This document shows, one piece after another, positions 59,401 through 64,000 of a DNA stretch of 64,000 nt (the first letter of the stretch is position 1; the number at the start of each line of letters is the position of its first letter). Under the pieces are notes generated by a model that did not search any database, was not told the origin of the DNA, and saw only the letters and a program-made list of their open reading frames with translations. This stretch comes from Montifringilla adamsi (Eukaryota > Chordata > Aves > Passeriformes > Passeridae), in NCBI GenBank assembly GCA_017590115.1, contig JAGGNK010008337.1, positions 8,919,609-8,983,608 on the forward strand. The letters are read 5' to 3'. The position numbers and the translations under genes were made by a program.

Positions 59401-62400
59401 CGACAGCAGCCCCTCAGGGTGCTCTGCCCCGTCAGGCTGGGCAGTCCCACCCGTGGTACCCGTGGGGCCATGGCACAGGCAGGGTGGGCAGCACGGTACC
59501 TGCTGCCTCCGGGCCCAGGGGCAGCCCGTGCTCTGCCAGCCGATTGATGGCGCTGAGGGCCAGCACTGCCTGGGGGCAGCCGCTGCTCTGCCCGGCCCTC
59601 CAGCAGCTCTGCAGCACCGCCAGGAGATCGCAGCTCGCCAGCTGCTCTGCCAGGCCCCGGTGCCCGTCCATCAGCATGTTCACCACCAGCAGGCCGTTCT
59701 GCACTCCTGAGGAGCCCCTGCAGGGACACAGCCGTGCCACTCTCCTCCACCGGGCACAGAGCCTCCCCTGCACCCACAAGCCACCTGCCCGCCCTGCCCC
59801 TCCTTCCCCCTGCTGATTCCGGCCAACCTCAGCCGCTCTCCACGCTTGGCCCCTACCCTGGGACCCTCTGCATGGTGCTCAGGGCAGCAGGGATGCTACT
59901 CAGCAGGCTGGCAGAGCCCTTGCTGGAGGCAGAGCCGATGCTGGCAAAGATCTCCCGCATCATCTGCGCATCGCCGTGGTTCCAGGGCAAGCACTTCCCA
60001 CCGGCGCCTCCCGGCTCGGCGTCCGCAGCTCCCACCAGCACCTTCAGGGCCTGCGAGGACGAGAGCAGCGCGCAGGGCAGCGGCCCCTCCAGCCCGCCGG
60101 GGCGGCCCGCGCTCCCTGCCCAGCCCGGCACGCCCCGGCACTCACCGCCAGCCCGGCCTGCTGCACCAGGGCCGAGCAGCCGTGCTGCTGCATGCAGCCC
60201 AGCACGGCCCGCACGCCGCCCTCCGTGGCAAAGGGCACGCGCCACTCGTAGCACAGGGCCAGCAGCACGGCCAGCAGCCGCAGCGTCACCGCCACCAGCG
60301 CCTTCTCTGACACCTCCGTGCTCAGCAGCTCCACTGACACCTGCACCAGCTTCTCCCTGCATGGGACAGGACACCTCAGGCACGGCCTCCTTGGGCCCTG
60401 ACAGCCACCTCCTTCCTGCCCACGCTGCAGTTGGGATGGCCCTGCCAATGAGCCTGCCTGGGACAAAGGGACACAAAATCCACCTTTCCTCTCGCACACG
60501 CCACCCTTCACACTCCCGCTGCCACCTCCCGCTCTTCCGGCCCAGCACCGTCCCCCACCCTGCCCACAGGGCCCCCTCAGGCAGCAGGAGGGCTGTGCAG
60601 CACCCCAGCACTCACCCAGCACTCCCGATGCCCAGCCCGCCCTGGGCTGTGCCAACTTGCTGCTCCGACTTGGGCTCCTCCTCCAGCATCTTCAGGATGT
60701 GCTTGAGCCCAGCTAAGCGCAGCCCCACCGCTGAGCTGCTGCTCTGGATCACGTCCACCACAGCTGCAACCTTGGCCAGCGAGCCGCTCTCGCTCAGCCC
60801 CTTGGAGCTGCCCAGCGGACCGGCCTCCCTGCCTCCGGTCAGGGCAGCCGTGACACCTCCAGCAGCTCCCAGGGTGTCACACACCCACAGACCCAGCGCC
60901 CACAGGCACCCCCACTTCAGGCAGCCCTGCCTGCGTGGCCCCCATGCCCTGCCCAGAGCCTTCCCCTGGGGGGCAGCAGTGCCGCTGCCAGCACCGCACC
61001 TGTGCCCCGACGTGTGGCAGGACATTACCTTGGCTCTGCTCCTCCGTCACCTCTGGCAGGAACAGCCCTTCCCTCTCCAAGAGCTCGCTGAACAGCTGGG
61101 AATCTGACTTCACTGCCACACTGCAGCCTTGGGGTCCGGGACCCCGACGTCTTTCCAGAGGGAGGGCTGCCTTGGCCATCGTGCCTTCAGGGCCGGTGCT
61201 CCTGTCACCCTCTGAGGACACTGCGGTGCTCCCTCCACCATCCTGCTCTGCTCCCCTTCCGAGGAAGCGTCTGGCGTAGACACGGGAGCCACGCAGGTCA
61301 CGCAGAGAGCTGCTCTGGCACCGCTTCTCCAGGACCTGCAGCACCTTCTGGGCCAGCTCCGCAGGTACCGACAGCTGCACCAGGGCTTCTTCATCCACCT
61401 CCGACAGCCACACCCAGGCGACAAGTTAATCTCGGGCTCCCCACGCACCCCATGCCCCTTGTGGCGGCCACTGCCACCATGGACAGAAAGGCTGCACCGC
61501 CAGAGGTACCCAGGGCCACTCCCCACTGCCACCCTCCCCTGCCTGTCCCCGGCCCAACTCCCACCAGCCCACACCTCCCACCCGTGCTCACCACCCAACT
61601 GCAACTGGCAGAATGACCCCACGGCCTTGCCTCGCCTGCCCAAACCTTGCTGGACAGTCACTCTTCCAGTCAGGGGACACTGCCTTTCCTCTCATCAACA
61701 CTCACTGCTCTGCTGGGCCGAGCTCTCCAAGCTTTCGCCATCTCCATTCACCCTCCCATTTCTGCCCCGTTCAGGCTGTCCCTGCACAGCTCACACCTGC
61801 CATCTCCTCCCTAATGTTCCCTTTGCTCCTCCCTCCCATTTCCCTGCTGCAGGCACTGGCCCCTACCTGCTCTCCCTGGTGCTGCTGGATGAGACAGGTC
61901 ATCTCTTTCTGCTCCTGTGCTTCCAGCTTCCTCACAAAGAAGAGCAGCTCCCACCACTCGGCACGGCTCAGCGTGTCTGCAGCCTTGGGCAGCCGCTGGC
62001 CCAGGTAAGGCAGGGAGTACAGCCCCCCCAAGGGCTTGCACAGGAATGGCTGTGGAACTGCAGGGGACGTCTCGTTCCTTCCCGTGACAGTCGAGACGCA
62101 ACTCCCCCGTTCTCTGCTGCACACCCCACATTTCAATTCATATTCTAAGTGGGATATGATGCCTGGAAAGAGTTATACACAGAAGTGAAACAGAGCTCCT
62201 GCTTCTCCCAAAATCAGAAAGACCATGAAAAGGAGAAATCTAACTAAGTTTGTTTTAAGTTAGACATTGCACACTGACATGAAGTTAAGCCTTTAAACAC
62301 AAGAGGTAGAAGCCATTTAAGAAACCATCTTTTCAACTGGAAATAAGAATAGTTTCAAAGTGTGCAATTAGCTGCTGATCTCATCAACACTCTCTCTAGC

Positions 62401-63225
62401 AGCCAGTAAATCCAAACCACTCTACACAAAAGATATTCTAGAAGGCCACAGCTGTGATAAAAGAGTTACTTTAATAGGTCTCCCTGGCTAGAATCATGTC
62501 AGATGCTGAACAAGAAAGGGGTATCTGAAGTCTGGATTCTGCTTTTTATTTTGTCCCAGTACAAGGGCAATGTTAAATGTTCTAGGAGATGCTGCAGATG
62601 TCTTACAAAATCAGTTCTTTAATACTTTAACACCTTGTTAAAAGCTCAACAGTATGAAGTTAAACAAATTGTTGCTATGTTCATGCTTTTAAAAATCCTT
62701 ATCACTTACTTAAGAGGACTTGAGTGCCCCCAAACAGCTTCATCTCAGAGAAATTCTAAGATTTTCTAGAGAAAGTCATGTTTTGGCAGTTCAGTCAATT
62801 AATTCAAACATAAAGTTTTGACAGTTGCAGTTTAAATAAAATTTTATGCTCTTTATATCATTACTTTCATTATACATCTTGACAGAAGTCTAGGGTTCAA
62901 AAATACTCCATTAAATCACAAGCCATGCAATTCCTTAAGTAGCTTTACATGTTCACACAAACTAATAGTGCTTTCTGAACCCAGCCTGCTACTTGCTGTG
63001 TATTTGGCCATATAAAAGGTCACTACTCCTATCCCACAGGATAATCAGAAAGAAAGAGATGATATATACATGCATCACAATCTCACCTGTGTCTAGACTG
63101 AAGCTCTTTCTCACACTGTATTCCTTCTCCTGAGCAGCAGGATCTTCCCACTTGTCCCCAAAGCCAATAATCTCCAGTATGTGCCAACGTACCCAGTAGG
63201 TCCGACCCGTTGACTGCCGTAAAAC
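44286..63225 (-). CDS. CUL9: Cullin-9 (PARC) E3 ubiquitin ligase, N terminus outside the window
   Basis: CUL9 is a large cytoplasmic ubiquitin ligase related to CUL7 that binds p53 and has a fused RBR module. Counting one copy of the duplicated block, 37 exons join with matching phase into 2083 residues plus a stop; human CUL9 has about 2517, so roughly 400 N-terminal residues lie to the right. Domains in order: CPH (63087-63225), ARM-like repeats (61398-58093), DOC/APC10 (57930-57056), cullin repeats and cullin homology (56968-51313), winged helix (51229-50970), RBR (50892-47621), helical tail and acidic C terminus (47130-44286). The RING2 motif GCLHMTC identifies the RBR catalytic Cys. CUL7 is excluded because it lacks RBR. 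The gene is convergent with CAPN13. A four-exon block is tandemly duplicated. Confidence 0.93.
44362..44393. repeat. In-frame CAT/GAT trinucleotide run in CUL9 coding exon
   Basis: The + strand shows repeated CATCAT units. On the minus strand they are GAT codons giving the Asp run. An in-frame microsatellite like this could vary in length between birds. Confidence 0.85.
44878..45747 (-). CDS. CUL9: CUL9 exons: C-terminal helical region
   Basis: Exons 45630-45747 ([19 protein letters not shown] and [18 protein letters not shown]), 45161-45294 ([19 protein letters not shown] and [11 protein letters not shown]) and 44878-44948 ([16 protein letters not shown]). The last exon starts at ATTGCAGG because only the upstream GGCTCCAG acceptor keeps the frame open; the nearer TTGCAG would run into a stop. 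Confidence 0.85.
47020..47695 (-). CDS. CUL9: CUL9 exons: post-RING2 helices
   Basis: Exons 47621-47695 ([20 protein letters not shown]) and 47020-47130 ([17 protein letters not shown] and VLEQARK). This is the Ariadne-like helical region after RING2, conserved in CUL9. Confidence 0.93.
47886..48278 (-). CDS. CUL9: CUL9 exons: RING2 catalytic domain
   Basis: Exons 48115-48278 and 47886-47979. They encode [34 protein letters not shown], then [17 protein letters not shown]. The RBR thioester Cys is the one in GCLHMTC, directly at the exon junction. The intact motif predicts an active HECT-like transfer mechanism. Confidence 0.95.
48376..48540 (-). CDS. CUL9: CUL9 exon: IBR domain
   Basis: A 165-nt phase 0-0 exon encoding [19 protein letters not shown] and [10 protein letters not shown], then [16 protein letters not shown]. 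Paired CxxC motifs define the in-between-RING zinc domain. Confidence 0.94.
48541..50099 (-). other. CUL9 intron between RING1 and IBR exons
   Basis: The longest CUL9 intron except one near the 3' end. It contains a CR1 fragment (48728-48965) and a short (TTA)n run near 49752. No other signal was seen. Confidence 0.6.
48728..48965 (-). mobile_element. CR1 LINE 3' fragment in a CUL9 intron
   Basis: The + strand begins TTTCATAGAATTGCTGTGGT and TGGAAAGCATTTCTGG, followed by CCTAGTTCAACCTCTC, the CR1 3' end in reverse. It is diverged, so probably old. Confidence 0.75.
50100..50892 (-). CDS. CUL9: CUL9 exons: UBA-like helix and RING1
   Basis: Exons 50529-50892 and 50100-50240. The first has [20 protein letters not shown] and a [10 protein letters not shown] helix, then HCPVCVNQL and LCCMHYCCK. 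The second has [20 protein letters not shown] and [10 protein letters not shown]. Cys/His spacing fits RING1 of an RBR ligase, which binds the charged E2. Confidence 0.94.
50970..51229 (-). CDS. CUL9: CUL9 exon: winged helix and linker
   Basis: A 260-nt exon encoding [20 protein letters not shown] and RPHVLEYIS, the cullin C-terminal winged helix, followed by an acidic linker. In canonical cullins this region contacts the RING protein; here the RBR is fused downstream. Confidence 0.92.
51313..51509 (-). CDS. CUL9: CUL9 exon: winged-helix start and NEDD8-site region
   Basis: A 197-nt exon encoding [18 protein letters not shown] and [19 protein letters not shown]. The Lys in RILK-V/A-x-x corresponds to the NEDD8 acceptor region of cullins. 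The position is inferred from alignment memory. Confidence 0.92.
51510..51952. repeat. C/A-rich low-complexity CUL9 intron
   Basis: The intron next to duplicate copy A has imperfect repeats of CCCAGCCCC and CACACA. It borders the duplicated block and may have favoured its misalignment. Confidence 0.6.
51895..53067. repeat. Tandem duplication unit A (four CUL9 exons)
   Basis: It begins AGCACCCCCTGGGGGTCCAG and ends CAGGTCCGAGCCCAG. The next unit starts with the same AGCACC. Length is 1173 bases, against about 1162 for unit B owing to a 10-base indel near 52415. Confidence 0.9.
51953..52977 (-). CDS. CUL9: CUL9 cullin-domain exons, duplicate copy A
   Basis: Exons 52767-52977, 52504-52669, 52242-52387 and 51953-52070 repeat copy B. 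I find one synonymous change in the exons (CAT/CAC in the VHHA segment) and a few intron changes. They fit in phase onto the next exon at 51313-51509. The set cannot follow copy B in frame, because copy B ends one base into a codon while copy A starts needing two bases carried over. One of the two sets must be skipped, or one is not really there. Confidence 0.8.
53068..54229. repeat. Tandem duplication unit B (four CUL9 exons)
   Basis: I count about seven substitutions and one 10-base gap relative to unit A, roughly 99.4% identity. Only one change falls in an exon and it is silent. Confidence 0.9.
53126..54140 (-). CDS. CUL9: CUL9 cullin-domain exons, duplicate copy B
   Basis: Exons 53930-54140 ([18 protein letters not shown] and an [16 protein letters not shown] helix), 53667-53832 ([18 protein letters not shown]), 53415-53560 ([17 protein letters not shown] and [15 protein letters not shown]) and 53126-53243 ([19 protein letters not shown]). 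These are the core of the cullin homology domain and fit in phase after the 54453-54610 exon. All splice sites are intact and no stop interrupts them. The same four exons recur at 51953-52977. Confidence 0.88.
54453..55121 (-). CDS. CUL9: CUL9 exons: cullin repeat region
   Basis: Exons 54939-55121 and 54453-54610. They encode [51 protein letters not shown] and [16 protein letters not shown]. The region matches the cullin helical repeats that precede the cullin homology domain. Confidence 0.93.
55547..56968 (-). CDS. CUL9: CUL9 exons: DOC-cullin junction and first cullin repeats
   Basis: Exons 56793-56968, 56148-56281, 55892-56068 and 55547-55662. They encode [45 protein letters not shown] and [14 protein letters not shown] with [14 protein letters not shown], followed by a Lys-rich linker and [12 protein letters not shown]. 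The 55892 exon start uses the GCCTCGCAG acceptor, which gives the conserved [10 protein letters not shown] join. Confidence 0.92.
57056..57930 (-). CDS. CUL9: CUL9 exons: DOC/APC10 domain
   Basis: Exons 57840-57930, 57601-57772, 57319-57424 and 57056-57151. They contain [61 protein letters not shown] and [15 protein letters not shown]. This beta-sandwich fold is shared with the APC10/DOC1 subunit of the anaphase-promoting complex. It is the best-conserved stretch of the gene outside the RBR. Confidence 0.95.
58093..59354 (-). CDS. CUL9: CUL9 exons: ARM-like repeats, second part
   Basis: Exons 59123-59354, 58625-58730 and 58093-58320. They encode [31 protein letters not shown] and [14 protein letters not shown], followed by [19 protein letters not shown]. 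The last matches the highly conserved CUL9 segment directly before the DOC domain. Confidence 0.93.
59500..60832 (-). CDS. CUL9: CUL9 exons: ARM-like repeats, first part
   Basis: Exons 60616-60832, 60146-60356, 59857-60050 and 59500-59717. Leucine-rich helical repeats include [50 protein letters not shown] and [13 protein letters not shown]. They form the helical scaffold N-terminal to the DOC domain and are clearly homologous in order to human CUL9. The exons are very GC-rich. Confidence 0.92.
61029..62057 (-). CDS. CUL9: CUL9 exons: linker after CPH
   Basis: Two exons, 61867-62057 and 61029-61398. The first carries [12 protein letters not shown] and [15 protein letters not shown], matching the CUL9 AEWWELLFF motif. 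The second carries [12 protein letters not shown] and [15 protein letters not shown]. The middle of the second exon is Gly/Ser/Arg-rich and poorly conserved, probably disordered. Confidence 0.9.
62058..63086 (-). other. CUL9 intron after the CPH exon
   Basis: AT-rich intron with no recognised repeat or exon. GC content drops sharply here compared with the compact block to its left. Confidence 0.6.
63087..63225 (-). CDS. CUL9: CUL9 exon: CPH domain
   Basis: A 139-nt exon encoding [18 protein letters not shown], the core of the CPH (CUL7-PARC-HERC2) domain that binds the p53 tetramerisation region in CUL7 and CUL9. Borders are CCCACAG and GTGAGA. It is the most 5' CUL9 exon in the window; no further exon is evident in 63226-64000. 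Confidence 0.93.
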
Positions 63226-64000
63226 CTGTGGGTGAAACGAATCCAGACATTCAGATCTGCTCACTTGTTCTATCCTCTTGCTACGTTTGTCCTCCCACTT
63301 CCCAAAGAAGAAGACCACACAATTTTTGTACAGATTTCAGCACTCACACTGTCCAGTTTTGAGGCATATCATCTTTACTAACTTCTTGCCTTGGTTACAC
63401 CTGGATCTTTATTTTTAAAAAAAACACTAACTTTGCCTGCAACCACTACAGATCTCAGTACAGCAGCAGAGGCATGAGTGCATCCAGTTAATCACACCTG
63501 TTCCAAAAGTGCCAAGCTGCAGGTGCCTTGGGAAAAGCAGACAAAGGGCATAACCAACACTACCTTGAGGAGATGTATATAAAGTACGTCAGGGCACTTT
63601 TATAACCTTGGTCATTCATCAACCCTCTCAAACAGGTTTTGGGCTCTTGATAAGCATGTCTCAAAAGCAGAAATTGTTTCCTCTGCTTTGTCCAAGTTGC
63701 CTCTCAAAAATCAGAAGGACTTTTTACAGCTTCCCATACCATAGTGTTACATTTAATCTTCTGAGCAAAAGGAGAACCCAGCAACAGCAAGTACAATGTC
63801 AGTAGCTTTAAAAAAACAGCAGAAAAACATATGGTTTGCCTGCTTCACTGAGCTCTTTTGGAGTTACACCAGTGTTACTATGAACCCACTGTGATGGCCA
63901 GCTGAGATGCTGACAGACTCTGGGGAAGCACAGTATGGAAGGAAGTTGAGTTAAACTACACACAACACCAAATAGTCTTCAACGTACCTCTGACCTAAGC
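63226..64000 (-). other. Upstream CUL9 intron, nothing coding recognised
   Basis: The preceding CUL9 exon, which should encode the segment before QSTGRTYW, is not visible in the last 775 bases, so it lies beyond the window. Confidence 0.5.

Noticed and set aside
59734..61107. 457-codon open frame on the + strand
   Set aside because: It is antisense to four well-supported CUL9 ARM-repeat exons and extends through their introns; it is a base-composition effect.
1..64000. CRISPR arrays, operons, phage or bacterial defence genes
   Set aside because: No regularly spaced direct repeats or bacterial-type genes occur; the whole window is vertebrate nuclear DNA.

Overview
The window is avian nuclear DNA, almost certainly from a songbird (Passeriformes). 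Three things point to this: CR1 LINE fragments, LTRs resembling passerine endogenous retroviral LTRs with the typical T-rich/ATATTA internal sequence, and a nuclear copy of bird mitochondrial DNA. There are no prokaryotic operons. All genes are split by introns with GT/AG borders, so most long uninterrupted reading frames are intronic or antisense shadows.

Layout. (1) About 909-25990, + strand: the 3' two-thirds of a calpain protease gene, best matched to CAPN13. Sixteen exons join in a consistent phase to a 485-residue C-terminal part carrying the catalytic His and Asn, the beta-sandwich domain and the penta-EF-hand domain. The first exons, with the catalytic Cys, lie left of the window. (2) About 25991-43520: a mostly non-coding interval. 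It holds LTR and CR1 remnants, one weak unassigned exon-like frame on the minus strand (33796-34019), a rearranged NUMT (about 38440-40260) keeping pieces in mitochondrial order (16S rRNA, tRNA-Leu, ND1, tRNA-Ile, ND2), and, directly beside it, a degenerate CCCTAA telomere-like tract (about 40320-40675). (3) 44286-63225, minus strand: nearly all of CUL9 (PARC), an atypical cullin fused to an RBR (RING-IBR-RING) ubiquitin ligase. Its exons join without a phase break from the CPH domain through ARM-like repeats, DOC/APC10, cullin and RBR domains to an Asp-rich C-terminal tail. The N-terminal exons lie right of the window.

The most unusual structure is inside CUL9. A block of about 1.17 kb with four cullin-domain exons is present twice in tandem (51895-53067 and 53068-54229), about 99.4% identical. 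The four exons total 641 nt, not a multiple of three, so splicing both copies in series would shift the frame. Either one copy is skipped, or the second copy is a very recent duplication or an assembly artefact.

The two genes are convergent (CAPN13 on +, CUL9 on -) and nothing in the sequence suggests they work together: one is a calcium-dependent cysteine protease, the other a ubiquitin ligase. I found no clear new gene system; the best leads are the CUL9 exon duplication and the NUMT plus telomere-like tract between the two genes.
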